Shown in pieces: positions 28,154 to 36,644 of a DNA stretch of 64,000 nt. The position numbers were made by a program, and so were the translations under genes. The notes beneath the pieces are model-generated. The model was not told the origin of the DNA. It worked only from the letters and a program-made list of their open reading frames with translations, and did not search any database. Position 1 is the first letter of the stretch, and every line of letters begins with the position of its first letter. The stretch spans positions 4,526,001 through 4,590,000 of the forward strand of contig OY970326.1 of assembly GCA_963717155.1 (NCBI GenBank), in the 5' to 3' direction. This stretch comes from G963717155 sp963717155 (GTDB lineage Bacteria > Actinomycetota > Thermoleophilia > Gaiellales > JALYLC01).

Positions 28154-29959
28154 GTGACCAATGATCGTGAAGGAGCCGCGCGGGCCTCGAGCGGTCCTGC
28201 GCTCGTCGACCTCGCCGTGGCCGGCGAGCTCGTGAGACCGGGCGCGGTGCTCGGCGTAGGCGGCTCGCTGTTCACCCGCATTCCCCTGGCCTTGGTCGAT
28301 GCGGTGATCCGCGCCGGGGCGCGCGACCTCACCTACGTCAGCTGGGGCGGCGGGCTGCCGCTCGAGCTCCTGCTGCAGGCCGGGGCCGTCCGCAAGGCCG
28401 TCTTCTGCTTCTCGAGCCTCGACCTGTTCGGTCTCGCGCCGCGCTTCCGCGCCGCGCTCGAGGAGGGACGGATCGAGGTCGACGAGATGAACGCGCTCGC
28501 GATGGCACAGGCGTTCGAGGCGGCCGGCCGGCGCCTTCCGTCGATGCCGGGCCAGGTGCCGCTCGGCTCGGACATCCTCGAGCGGACGAGCGTTGCCCGG
28601 ATCACCGCCGATCCTCTGGATGGGCGCGACGTCGTCAGCGCCGCGCCGCTCGCGCTGGATGTGCTGCTCGTCCACGCGCAGCGCGCGGACGAGGATGGGA
28701 ACCTCGAGCTCGCAGGCTCCCTGGCCATGGATCCGACGATGATCGCGGCTGCGGAGGCGGTGATCGCAACCGTCGAGGAGGTCGTTCCGCGGCGCTCGTT
28801 GCAGCACGTGCGTGGCACCTCGATCATCCCGCGGCAGCTCGTCACGGCAATCGTGGATGCTCCGTTCGGCGCGTACCCGACCTCGTGCCTGCCCTACTAC
28901 ACGAGCGACTACGCAGCGCTCCACGAGGCCCTCGACGCCGACACCCTCGAGGTGCCGCACGCGAATCCCGCGCGACGGCGCACGCTCGCCGGCCATGCGG
29001 CGGCGGGCGTCCGCGCCGCAGGAGCTCTGCCACCGCGCACGACGCGTGGCCCTGCCATGTCGGGCCCGGCGACCGCCGCCGAGACGATGGCCTGGACGCT
29101 CGCGCGCGAGTACACCGACGAGAGCGTGTGCTCGGCGGGCGCGGTCTCGCCGCTCGCGGTCACGTCGTACCTCCTCGCCAAGCACACGCATGCACCCGGG
29201 ATGACGCTGATCACCACCGGCGGCGGGTACGTCGACGTCGCCTGGCGCCCGATGCTGCTCGGCGCCGGCGAAGCGCTCGACTTCGGCTCGGCCCTGTACC
29301 ACACGTCCGGCGACGGCACCTACCACGTGTTCTACCAGCCCGGCCTGATCACGCACGAGACCATCGCGGCCGCGCAGATCGACCGCAGCGGGCGTGTCAA
29401 CAACATCCAGGTGACGAGCCCGTCGGGGCGCGCCATCCGCCTGCCGGGCCAGGGTGGCATGGCCGACGTGGCGAACATGCACCGGCACTTCCTGCTGTAC
29501 GTCCCGCGACACTCGCCGCTCGCGCTGGTCGACAGCGTCGAGGTCACGAGCGCCAGTCGCGCGCTTCTCACGGATCCCGAGCGCACCGGCGCCGGCCTCC
29601 TTCCCGGCGTCGTGAAGCTCGTCACGAATCTCGGGGTCTTCGAGCTCGATCACACGAGCCGTCAGCTGGAGCTGGTCGGCCTGCATCACGGGGTCACGCT
29701 CGAGGCACTCCGGCGCGAGACCGGGTTCGAGGTGCTCGTGTCGGACCGCTGCGCGTCGCTCGCACCGCCGACGGACGAGGAGCTCGCGGTGCTCCGCACC
29801 GAGGTGGATCCGCTGGGCCTGTGCCGGCTCGAGTTCGTGCCGGCGTCGCAACGGGCCGGGCTGCTCGCCGAGGTGATCGCGAGCGAGCAGGCCTGGGCCG
29901 ACGACCTCGTCTCGATCTACGAACCCGACTCGATCAGCCGCAGGCCGGCCCGGATGTAG
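28154..29959 (+). CDS. Fused alpha-beta family I CoA-transferase
   Basis: 601 residues. Residues 1-290 look like a GctA/AtoD-type alpha chain (LVRPGAVLGVGGSLFTRIPL, LTYVSWGGGLPLELLL). Residues 300-570 look like a beta chain (YTDESVCSAGAVSPLAVTSY, NNIQVTSPSGRAIRLPGQGG). I cannot see the usual catalytic Glu motif (S-E-N-G) of the beta chain clearly, so it could act as an IpdAB-like hydrolase or on an unusual substrate. The GTG at 28154 follows TACCAT closely, so the leader is short. The 3' end overlaps the convergent mannonate dehydratase by 43 bases. Confidence 0.78.
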   Translation: MTNDREGAARASSGPALVDLAVAGELVRPGAVLGVGGSLFTRIPLALVDAVIRAGARDLTYVSWGGGLPLELLLQAGAVRKAVFCFSSLDLFGLAPRFRAALEEGRIEVDEMNALAMAQAFEAAGRRLPSMPGQVPLGSDILERTSVARITADPLDGRDVVSAAPLALDVLLVHAQRADEDGNLELAGSLAMDPTMIAAAEAVIATVEEVVPRRSLQHVRGTSIIPRQLVTAIVDAPFGAYPTSCLPYYTSDYAALHEALDADTLEVPHANPARRRTLAGHAAAGVRAAGALPPRTTRGPAMSGPATAAETMAWTLAREYTDESVCSAGAVSPLAVTSYLLAKHTHAPGMTLITTGGGYVDVAWRPMLLGAGEALDFGSALYHTSGDGTYHVFYQPGLITHETIAAAQIDRSGRVNNIQVTSPSGRAIRLPGQGGMADVANMHRHFLLYVPRHSPLALVDSVEVTSASRALLTDPERTGAGLLPGVVKLVTNLGVFELDHTSRQLELVGLHHGVTLEALRRETGFEVLVSDRCASLAPPTDEELAVLRTEVDPLGLCRLEFVPASQRAGLLAEVIASEQAWADDLVSIYEPDSISRRPARM

Positions 29960-30990
29960 CCGAGGGCGTAGGCCATTCCCGCGTGCCACGGTGCCGCGCA
30001 GCTCATCTGCGGGGTGTGGTCCGGGACGATCACGCCGTCGAAGCCGCACCGGACGTAGATCCGCAACGCCTCGAGCATGTCGACGTCGCCCTCGTCGATG
30101 AAGACCTCGGTGTAGTCGGGCACGTGACCGCGGACGTTGCGGAAGTGGACGTAGCCGATCTTGCCGGCGCCGGCGAACCGCTCGATCGTCTCGTAGACGT
30201 TCACGTCCGGCATCTCGGCGATCGTCCCCTGGCAGAACTCGAGCGTGTTCGAGCGGCTCGGCACCAGGTCGAGCACGCGTTGCAGCCTGTCCGGATGCGT
30301 GGCGATCCGCGCCGTCCCGCGCAGGCGCGGAAGCGGGGGGTCATCGGGGTGGATCGCGAGCTTGACGCCCGCCTCCTCGGCGACGGGGACGACGGCGTGC
30401 AGGAAGTCGGAGATACGGTCCCACATCTCGTCCTCGCCCACCTCGCCGAGGGTCTCGCCCTCGGGCGCGTCCGTGTCGTAGATCATGTTCCAGACCATGC
30501 CGCGCGGGATCTCGGTCTCGGGCGGTGTCTGGGCCCGGTCGAAGCGGACGGTCTCGGCGCCGCCGCGGGCGAGCGGGCCGGTCGTATGGCCCCACACCGC
30601 CGCGAGCGAGAAGTTGTAGCCGATCACCGGGATGCCGGCCTCGCCGACGTTGCGGACGAGCTGCTGCAGGCCGGCGAGCTGCTCCTGCTTGCGCGGCCCG
30701 TCGAGCAGGACGTCGTACCAGTGGCCGATCTCGAAGTTCTCGAGCGCGGCCAGCTCGAGCCCCTCAGCCTCGACGGCCCGGCGCAGGTCCACGAGCTCGT
30801 CGACCGTCCAGATTCCCCGGCCCGAGGCGACGCCCCAGCCATGCGGCACCGTCTTGGCGTCCGGGATGCGCGGGCCGCCGGGCATGTAGTCGACGAGGTG
30901 CGCGACGATCGCCTGCGCGCCGGCCTGGCGCGCGAACCGGAAGTTCTCGGGCGTCAGCATCTGCTTGTACAGGCCGAGTCCCGGCTTCAC
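29917..30990 (-). CDS. uxuA: Mannonate dehydratase, copy 1
   Basis: 357 residues, TIM-barrel enzyme. LAIHPDDPPLPRLRG, LEFCQGTIAEM, GYVHFRNVRGHVPDYTEVF, DEGDVDMLEALR and VPDHTPQMS are UxuA features with the metal Cys, His and Asp positions. It dehydrates D-mannonate to 2-keto-3-deoxygluconate, feeding the kinase and aldolase at 19.4-21.2 kb. It follows a sugar-binding protein gene; a 30-bp palindrome lies between. A second, diverged copy is at 35.6 kb. Related sugar acids are possible substrates. Confidence 0.88.
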   Translation of the reverse strand: MKPGLGLYKQMLTPENFRFARQAGAQAIVAHLVDYMPGGPRIPDAKTVPHGWGVASGRGIWTVDELVDLRRAVEAEGLELAALENFEIGHWYDVLLDGPRKQEQLAGLQQLVRNVGEAGIPVIGYNFSLAAVWGHTTGPLARGGAETVRFDRAQTPPETEIPRGMVWNMIYDTDAPEGETLGEVGEDEMWDRISDFLHAVVPVAEEAGVKLAIHPDDPPLPRLRGTARIATHPDRLQRVLDLVPSRSNTLEFCQGTIAEMPDVNVYETIERFAGAGKIGYVHFRNVRGHVPDYTEVFIDEGDVDMLEALRIYVRCGFDGVIVPDHTPQMSCAAPWHAGMAYALGYIRAGLRLIESGS

Positions 30991-31023
30991 GTGGACGTCC
31001 TTCTGTCGGAGGCGTGCAGCGCG

Positions 31024-31053
31024 CCGGGCGGCGCAGGTACCTGCGCCGCCCGG
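31024..31053. terminator. 30-bp perfect palindrome between binding protein and mannonate dehydratase
   Basis: Half-site CCGGGCGGCGCAGGT is followed at once by its complement. It lies 11 bases after the binding-protein stop and 33 bases before the dehydratase start. In such operons a hairpin here usually gives partial termination or protects the 5' mRNA, so that binding protein is made in excess. Confidence 0.65.
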
Positions 31054-31063
31054 GAGGTCGCTG

Positions 31064-32116
31064 CTACTTCTTGCACTTCAGGAACGGGGTGTTGTGCGTG
31101 ACCTGGTAGCCGGCGATGTTCGTGTTGTGGGGCACCGCAACGCCGTTGATGTTGTTCATGATCAGCGACAGGAGCACCGGGCCCCAGCCAGCGGGATCCA
31201 GGTACCACGCGCCGACGTAGTGCACGGGATCGGCACATACCTGCGCGAGGCCGTACGAGTCGCCGCCGAACGAGTTGACGAGGAAGTTCTGCACGTGACG
31301 GGCCTGCGCCGCCTTGTACATGCCGCCGAGATCCTCGTCGTTCACGGCCTGCATCAGCACCACCGCGTCGGACGGAACCGCCGAGAGCGCCGACACCGTG
31401 TTGTTGTACGCGGTCGTCGCGACGCCCTCGGTCTTGACCTCGATGATCTGGTTGGAGGGAATGTCCGGGAAGACCTGCTTGATGCCGGCGACCGCGCCCT
31501 TGTAGCGCGCCAGCACCGCCGCGCCGGAGGTGGGCTCGGCGCCGCCGAGGAAGTAGATCTTCTTGCCGGGGAACCGCTTCTTCGCGATCGTCGCCATGTA
31601 GATGGCGGCCTTCTTCTCGGTGTCGAACGGCGCGAGCCCGACCTGCGGGAAGCCGGGGAGCTCGGCGCCGACGACCGTGACGGCCGGGATCTTCTTGTCC
31701 TTCAGGGTCTTCGCCATCGCCGTCTGGTAGGCCGCGAGAACCTGGAAGTCGATGAACCCGTCGATGCCCTCGTTGATCAGGGTCTTCAGGTTGCCGACTG
31801 CGACGGGCCCGTTCAGGTTGTCGACGGTCTTCAGGATCTTGACGCAGCCGACCTTCTTGGCCGCGTCGATGATCCCGTTGGTCAGGCTGACCGCGAACGG
31901 CTGGTTGCCCGAGAACACGTCGTAGCCGATCTTGTAGCTGGCCTTCTTGCACAGCGCCTTCGTCGGATGCGCCAGATCCTGAGGCGCCGCGGCCCTCGAG
32001 TGCGCCGTCGGGCCCGCGAGCGCGGTGCTCGCAGTTGCTCCCATCACCAGGCTCACGGCCAGCACTCCGGCCAGCGGCACCCAGCGCAGTCTCCGTCGGC
32101 TTGCAGCTTCGGACAT
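31064..32116 (-). CDS. Sugar ABC transporter substrate-binding protein 1 (RbsB-like)
   Basis: 350 residues. A long signal peptide (RRRLRWVPLAGVLAVSLVMG, cut near TALAG) precedes a type I periplasmic-binding fold: SYKIGYDVFSGNQPFA, GPVAVGNLKTLINEGIDGF, PAVTVVGAELPG, and AVPSDAVVLMQAVNDED. Close paralogue of the binding protein at 38.6 kb; both share ALCKK and the GYDVFSG core. No permease is beside it, so it may share the permease and ATPase at 36.6-38.4 kb. ATG 32116 is chosen for the signal peptide and the GAGAGG-type site upstream. Confidence 0.88.
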   Translation of the reverse strand: MSEAASRRRLRWVPLAGVLAVSLVMGATASTALAGPTAHSRAAAPQDLAHPTKALCKKASYKIGYDVFSGNQPFAVSLTNGIIDAAKKVGCVKILKTVDNLNGPVAVGNLKTLINEGIDGFIDFQVLAAYQTAMAKTLKDKKIPAVTVVGAELPGFPQVGLAPFDTEKKAAIYMATIAKKRFPGKKIYFLGGAEPTSGAAVLARYKGAVAGIKQVFPDIPSNQIIEVKTEGVATTAYNNTVSALSAVPSDAVVLMQAVNDEDLGGMYKAAQARHVQNFLVNSFGGDSYGLAQVCADPVHYVGAWYLDPAGWGPVLLSLIMNNINGVAVPHNTNIAGYQVTHNTPFLKCKK

Positions 32117-32234
32117 CTCTCCCACCTCTCGTTGGATGGTTCGCCAGGCGAACCCCGCCTGCCCCGGGGAACGCGCACGGCAGAAGCGGCTCCCGACCCC
32201 CTCACGGGACCGCCACCGACTAGACGCTACGACG

Positions 32235-32257
32235 GTAGGTCTTGTTGGAAGACCTAC
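32235..32257. promoter_or_regulatory. Perfect 9-5-9 palindrome, candidate operator
   Basis: GTAGGTCTT, spacer of 5, AAGACCTAC. It lies 119 bases upstream of the binding-protein start and 95 bases upstream of the FGGY kinase start, in the divergent promoter region. It differs in sequence from the operator at 32311, so a second regulator, perhaps the GntR/FCD protein at 34.9 kb, may bind here. Confidence 0.5.
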
Positions 32258-32310
32258 GATGGGCCTCGTACACAGCGCCGTCAAGACCGCTTCCCGAGGG
32301 GTATCGGAAG

Positions 32311-32336
32311 CTTTCATCGGATCATCCCGATGAAAG
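32311..32336. promoter_or_regulatory. Operator site B upstream of the FGGY kinase
   Basis: CTTTCATCGG, spacer ATCATC, CCGATGAAAG: perfect 10-base arms. It is almost identical to site A at 28105-28126. A TACGAT -10-like hexamer follows at 32340-32345, and the kinase GTG is only 6 bases further, implying a leaderless transcript blocked when the site is occupied. Confidence 0.7.
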
Positions 32337-32351
32337 GGCTACGATGGCACG

Positions 32352-33806
32352 GTGACGACACGCCGCTGGCTTGGTGTCGACGTCGGGACCTCCTCGACGA
32401 AGGGACTGCTCGTCGACGATCGGGGCGTCGTGCTCGGACGCGGGCACGCCGAGTACTCGACCACGTTCGCGGCCGGCGGACGCGCCGAGCAGAGGCCGCG
32501 GGACTACCTCGACGCGGTACGTCGGGTGATCGTCGAATGCGGCGCGGCGGAGGGTCCCATCGCGGGGATCGGACTGGTCGGGCAGACGCCCACGCTGGTC
32601 CTGGTCGACGCCGACGGCGAGGCCGTGCGTCCCGCGCTCACCTGGCAGGACTCGCGCGCTGCCGACGAGGCGCGCGAGCTCGCAGACGCGCTCGGTCCGG
32701 GCGAGCGGCTGTTCGGCACCGACCTCCCGTGGGCGGCGACGTACCCGCCCGCGAAGCTTCTGTGGCTCTCGCGGCACGAGCCCGACACCGTGGCGGCGAC
32801 GCGCTGGGCGCTCCAGCCGAAGGACTACGTCGGGCTGCACCTGACGGGTTCGCCCGTGTCCGATCCCTGGTCGTCGAAGGGCCTCACGCACATCCTCGAC
32901 GGAGCGCCCGCGAGCGAGGCGCTCGAGCGCGTCGGCTGGCCGGCGCGGATCGCGCCCGAGGTCGCCCCCGCATGGACGAATCGCGGCGTCGTCAGCGTCG
33001 AGGCCGCACGCGCGTTCGGCATCCCTTCGGGCACGGGCGTCGCGGTCGGCTGGAGCGATGCACTCGCCGGCATGCTCGCCGCGGGTGCCTTCGCCGAGGA
33101 GACCGGCTTCGTGCTCGCCGGCACGTCGAGCATCGTCGGCCTCTCCACCCGCGATGCGTCCGCGGTTGCCGACCGGCTCCTCACGATCCCCACTGCCTGC
33201 GCTCCGCTGCGCGTCGTGTACGGGCCGACGCAGTCGAGCGGCGCATCGATCGACTGGCTCGGCCGGCTCCTCCAGATGAGCACCGGGGACGTGCTGGAGC
33301 TCGCCGCGACCGATGGGCGCGACGACCACGACCCGCCGTACTTCGTCCCCTACCTCGCCGGGGAGCGCGCGCCGATCTGGCGTCCGGACGTCGGCGGTGC
33401 GCTGCTCGGGCTCTCGTCGCAGCATGGCCCGGCCGAGATCGCCCGCGGAGTCGTCGCCGGGGTCTGCCTCAGCGAACGGCACGTGCTGTCGGTCGCCGAG
33501 GAGGCGCTCGGTCGCGCTGCTCCGGTGGTTCGCGTCGCGGGGCGTGGCGTCTCGCGGGCGCCGTGGAGGGATGCCCGACGCGAGGCGCTCGCGCGCCCGC
33601 TCGTACTGCTCGACGAGTCGGACGCCTCCGCGCTCGGCGCCGCGATGCTCGCGCTCGCCGCCGCGGAGGACGGCGACCTGTCGGGCACGAATCGGCTGCG
33701 CTCGGGTATCGAGCGCGTCGACAGCCCGGCCGACTCGGGTGCGTTCCAGCGGTACCGCGCGGCCTCGCAGGCCGTGCTCGAGTGGACGGTCAGCCGGCCG
33801 GCTTGA
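32352..33806 (+). CDS. FGGY-family carbohydrate kinase (xylulokinase-like)
   Basis: 484 residues. LGVDVGTSSTKGLLVD is the phosphate-1 motif; GLVGQTPTLVLVD, ALTWQDSRA, WALQPKDYVGLHLTG, VGWSDALAGML (catalytic Asp), FVLAGTSSIVGLS and LLDESDASALGAAMLA (adenosine motif) are present. It phosphorylates a pentulose or related sugar or sugar acid. GTG 32352 is chosen because GVDVGT must be near the N-terminus and the promoter -10 is just upstream. The 3' end overlaps the convergent epimerase gene by 17 bases. Confidence 0.86.
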   Translation: MTTRRWLGVDVGTSSTKGLLVDDRGVVLGRGHAEYSTTFAAGGRAEQRPRDYLDAVRRVIVECGAAEGPIAGIGLVGQTPTLVLVDADGEAVRPALTWQDSRAADEARELADALGPGERLFGTDLPWAATYPPAKLLWLSRHEPDTVAATRWALQPKDYVGLHLTGSPVSDPWSSKGLTHILDGAPASEALERVGWPARIAPEVAPAWTNRGVVSVEAARAFGIPSGTGVAVGWSDALAGMLAAGAFAEETGFVLAGTSSIVGLSTRDASAVADRLLTIPTACAPLRVVYGPTQSSGASIDWLGRLLQMSTGDVLELAATDGRDDHDPPYFVPYLAGERAPIWRPDVGGALLGLSSQHGPAEIARGVVAGVCLSERHVLSVAEEALGRAAPVVRVAGRGVSRAPWRDARREALARPLVLLDESDASALGAAMLALAAAEDGDLSGTNRLRSGIERVDSPADSGAFQRYRAASQAVLEWTVSRPA

Positions 33807-34782
33807 GGCCGGCGTCCGAGGCGAAGGCCTGCTCGCTGAGCACGCCCGCATCGCGCTGCCGCGTGAACAGGTCGAGGCTCGCCGCGATGCCGTCGGCCAG
33901 CGACGTCTTGGGCAGCTCGCCGACCAGCTCGCGCAGCACCGCATCGTCGAAGTCGACCCGGCCCGGAACCGCGGCCGACCCGATGCCGATCAGGTCGCGC
34001 GCGCCCGGGGCCGCGGCATCCAGCGCATCCCGCACCTCGCCGACATCGATCAGATCGCCGTGGAGGTCGAAGACGGGCGCTCCATCCTGTTCGACGAAGG
34101 CTGCAGCGATGAACGCCGCGGCGACGTCGTCGGCGTACTGCAGGTCGATGCCTCCGTGGAACGGGATCGTGTACGCAACACCCAGCACCGCCGCCTTGAG
34201 GGCGTGGGTGATGGCTGCCGTCATGCCGCGGTCGCGGTTCGGGCCGTACACGACGCAGGGGCGGAGTCCGACGCTCGGTGTGCCGTAGTCGCGCGCGTAG
34301 AAGCGCGCCGTCTCCTCGTTGGCCGCCTTGAAGACGCCGTACAGCGTCTCTGCCCGGCCCCACGCTCCGTCGTTGCCGAACACCGCGGTCGAGCTGGCGT
34401 ACGAGATCCCGCGAACGGTTCCGGCCTGGCGCGCCGCCTCGAGAACTCGCACGGTTCCCACCACGTTGACCTCGGCGCCGGCGAGGGGACTGGCGGCGAC
34501 GTACGGCACCTGCAGCGCCGCGAGGTGGATGATCCGCGTCGTGCCGTGGCCGGAGACGAGCTCGCCGATCGCCGACGGCTCGGTGAGGTCCGCGCGCAGG
34601 TAGACGAGCTGCTCGAGCTGCTCCGCGGGAACGATGCGCGAGATCCGCTGCGGGACCGGGGCGAGATCGCACGCGACGACGGGGACGTCCGCCGCGAGCA
34701 GTCGCCGGACGACCCACGAGCCGATGCACCCCTCCGCGCCCGTCACCAGGACGCGCTCCGCCTTGCCGTCAGAACCCGGCAT
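33790..34782 (-). CDS. NAD-dependent epimerase/dehydratase family protein, uronate dehydrogenase-like
   Basis: 330 residues, extended SDR. VLVTGAEGCIGSWVVRRLL is the NAD motif; ASSTAVFGNDGAW and LYGVFKAANEE give the Ser and Tyr-x3-Lys site; PCVVYGPNRDRGM follows. A sugar-acid context suggests oxidation of an aldehyde or hydroxyl of a uronate or related compound. ATG 34782 is used; upstream ATG 34815 falls in the operator region. It is divergent from the GntR regulator, which may control it. Confidence 0.8.
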   Translation of the reverse strand: MPGSDGKAERVLVTGAEGCIGSWVVRRLLAADVPVVACDLAPVPQRISRIVPAEQLEQLVYLRADLTEPSAIGELVSGHGTTRIIHLAALQVPYVAASPLAGAEVNVVGTVRVLEAARQAGTVRGISYASSTAVFGNDGAWGRAETLYGVFKAANEETARFYARDYGTPSVGLRPCVVYGPNRDRGMTAAITHALKAAVLGVAYTIPFHGGIDLQYADDVAAAFIAAAFVEQDGAPVFDLHGDLIDVGEVRDALDAAAPGARDLIGIGSAAVPGRVDFDDAVLRELVGELPKTSLADGIAASLDLFTRQRDAGVLSEQAFASDAGLKPAG

Positions 34783-34811
34783 CACCGCTCCTATCCCGCC
34801 GCGGGGGTGCG

Positions 34812-34863
34812 GCATACCAAATGTCGGATTTATGGTGCATTGGGACCTCTAGCTCGGTACGAT
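34812..34863. promoter_or_regulatory. Candidate GntR operator and promoter
   Basis: Imperfect inverted repeat GCATACCAAA (34812-34821) and TTTATGGTGC (34829-34838) lies between divergent genes. On the other strand it contains TTGGTAT, half of a UxuR/GntR-type TTGGTATACCAA site. TACGAT at 34858-34863 is a possible -10 for the regulator, whose ATG is 9 bases later. Autoregulation is plausible. Confidence 0.35.
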
Positions 34864-34872
34864 TGGACGCGG

Positions 34873-35580
34873 ATGCAACTTGGACGTCAGACACTGAGCC
34901 AGGCCGTCAGCGCCGCCGTCCTCGACCGCATCCGCTCGGGCGAGTTCGGGCCTGGCGACCGTCTTCCAACCGAGAAATCGCTGATGCAGGAGTACGGCGT
35001 CGGCCGGAACTCGGTACGCGAGGCGGTCCAGGCGCTCGTGACTCTCGGGCTCGTCGACGTCCGGCCCGGGCGCGGCGCCACGGTGATCGGGATCGAGAGC
35101 GACGCCGTGATGGATGCGGAGACGATCTCGGTCCTTCTGAAGGAAGAGGCCGTCGATGATCTCTACTCGTTCCGGCGGCTGCTCGAGGTCGAGATCGCCT
35201 CTCGTGCGGCCGTCGCGGCGACCCCGCGCGACCTCGAGGAGATCGCGGCGAGCATCCGCGCGTTCGAGTCGGCGCTCGAGCAGGGCAGGCCGATCAGCAC
35301 GCTCGACGACGAGTTCCACGCCGCGGTCGCCAGGGCCAGCCACAATGCGATCTACGCGACCGTGCTCGATGCGGTCAGCGGCCTGATCGCGAACGCGCGC
35401 CGGCTCACGATGACCGTGCCCTGGGCATCGGAGCGCGCGAGGGTCGAGCACCAGAGGCTCTACGAGGCGATCTGCGCGCATGATCCCGAGGCGGCGGCGG
35501 CGATCATGGGCACGCACCTCGACAGCGCGATCCAGGCGATCGCCGAGGGCCGCAAGAACGCGGCCGCGGAGCGCGCCTGA
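34873..35580 (+). CDS. GntR-family transcriptional regulator, FCD (FadR) subfamily
   Basis: 235 residues. Winged helix at 8-75 (VLDRIRSGEFGPGDRLPTEK, YGVGRNSVREAVQALVTLGL) and an FCD ligand domain at 95-225 with DLYSFRRLLEVEIA and the metal-binding pattern DEFHAAVARASHN. FCD regulators usually respond to sugar acids or 2-keto acids, and this one sits inside the sugar-acid cluster, so KDG or a uronate is the likely effector. It converges with the second mannonate dehydratase gene with a 3-base gap. Confidence 0.9.
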   Translation: MQLGRQTLSQAVSAAVLDRIRSGEFGPGDRLPTEKSLMQEYGVGRNSVREAVQALVTLGLVDVRPGRGATVIGIESDAVMDAETISVLLKEEAVDDLYSFRRLLEVEIASRAAVAATPRDLEEIAASIRAFESALEQGRPISTLDDEFHAAVARASHNAIYATVLDAVSGLIANARRLTMTVPWASERARVEHQRLYEAICAHDPEAAAAIMGTHLDSAIQAIAEGRKNAAAERA

Positions 35581-35583
35581 CGA

Positions 35584-36644
35584 TCACGCCGGCGCGCGGC
35601 CCGAGACGGCCTCGCTGAGCCCGCGGATGTAGCCGATCGCGAAGAGCCGCCCGAGGATGGCGTACCCCGGCTTGTCGTTCGACTCGCCGTACAGCGTCGG
35701 CACGTGGTCGGGTCGGAGCACGCCGTCGAAGCCGACATCGTCGTACGCGCGCAGGCACTCGAGCATGTCGGTCGGGCCGTCGTCGTGAAACGTCTCGACG
35801 AAATGCGATGGCGTGCCGCGCACGTCGCGGAAGTGCACGAACTTGATGGCGCCCGCGCCGCCGAGCTCCCGGATGACCGAGGGGAGGTCGTCCGTCATCA
35901 GCGCGAAGTTGCCCTGGCACATCGTGATGCCGTTGGACTCGCTCGGGACGAGGTCGATCACCCGCCGGAACGCGTCGACGCTCGTCATGATCCGACCGAG
36001 GCCGCGGACCGGGGAGATCGGCGGGTCGTCGGGATGCAGCGCGAGGCTCACCCCGGTCTCCTCGGCCACCGGAACCACCCGCCGCAGGAAGTACTCGAAG
36101 TTCTTCCAGAGCGCCGGCTCGGTGGCGAGGTCCGCCTCGGCACGAGGGGGCGCGAGGTTCATCGCCGCCTGGTCGTACTCGGTGGTCAGCGCGCCGCCCC
36201 TGGCGGGAACGGCGAGGCCCGTGCGGGCCCAGCTGTAGACCGAGACCCAGTTGTAACAGAGGGTCGGGATGCCGGCAGCGCCCATGGCGCGCAGCTGCTC
36301 GCAGAACGCTTCGAGCTGCTCCTCGCGCCCTGGCAACCCGAGACGGACGCGATCGAGCGGCGGTGTGTCCTCGATCGCGACGAGCTCGAACCCTGCCTCC
36401 TCGTAGGTCGCCTTCAGTCTGGCGATCGCCGGCGTGCTCCAGCTGTGCTCGCCGTTCCCGACGCCGAGCAGCACGCGATCGTCGGTGTGCGACTCCTCGC
36501 GGCGCAGCCAGCGCGCTCGCTGCTCGCCCGCCTCGAGCAGCGTCACCGCGTGCCGCACGCCGAGCTGGCGCAGGAGCGGCCAGAGCGGCTCTGGCTCGGT
36601 CGGGTCGAGCAGCTCCGCGATGGTGATCAGGGGGCGCCCCTCAC
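35584..36644 (-). CDS. Mannonate dehydratase, copy 2 (one base missing near the start)
   Basis: About 353 residues. LALHPDDPPISPVRGLG, MCQGNFALM, KFVHFRDVRGTPSHFVETF, DDGPTDMLECLRAY and LRPDHVPTLYG match UxuA, diverged from copy 1. The GTG at 36644 overlaps the TGA of the ATPase gene, but its frame breaks after five codons: GCC-CC-CTG lacks one wobble base between 36631 and 36630. Restoring it gives VRGAPLITIAELLDP, a normal N-terminus. Without that repair only a CTG start at 36630 remains. It is the last gene of the operon SBP2-permease-ATPase-dehydratase. The substrate may differ from copy 1. Confidence 0.8.

Noticed and set aside
30965..34288. Plus-strand open frame of 1107 codons
   Set aside because: It covers the antisense of a well-supported sugar-binding protein and runs out of frame through the FGGY kinase. 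No motifs; it is a GC-driven shadow.
36626..36644. In-frame TGA after GTG 36644 as a selenocysteine codon, given tRNA-Sec nearby
   Set aside because: Reading through TGA stays in a frame without UxuA similarity. Restoring one wobble base gives the correct N-terminus, and no SECIS-like hairpin position makes sense there.
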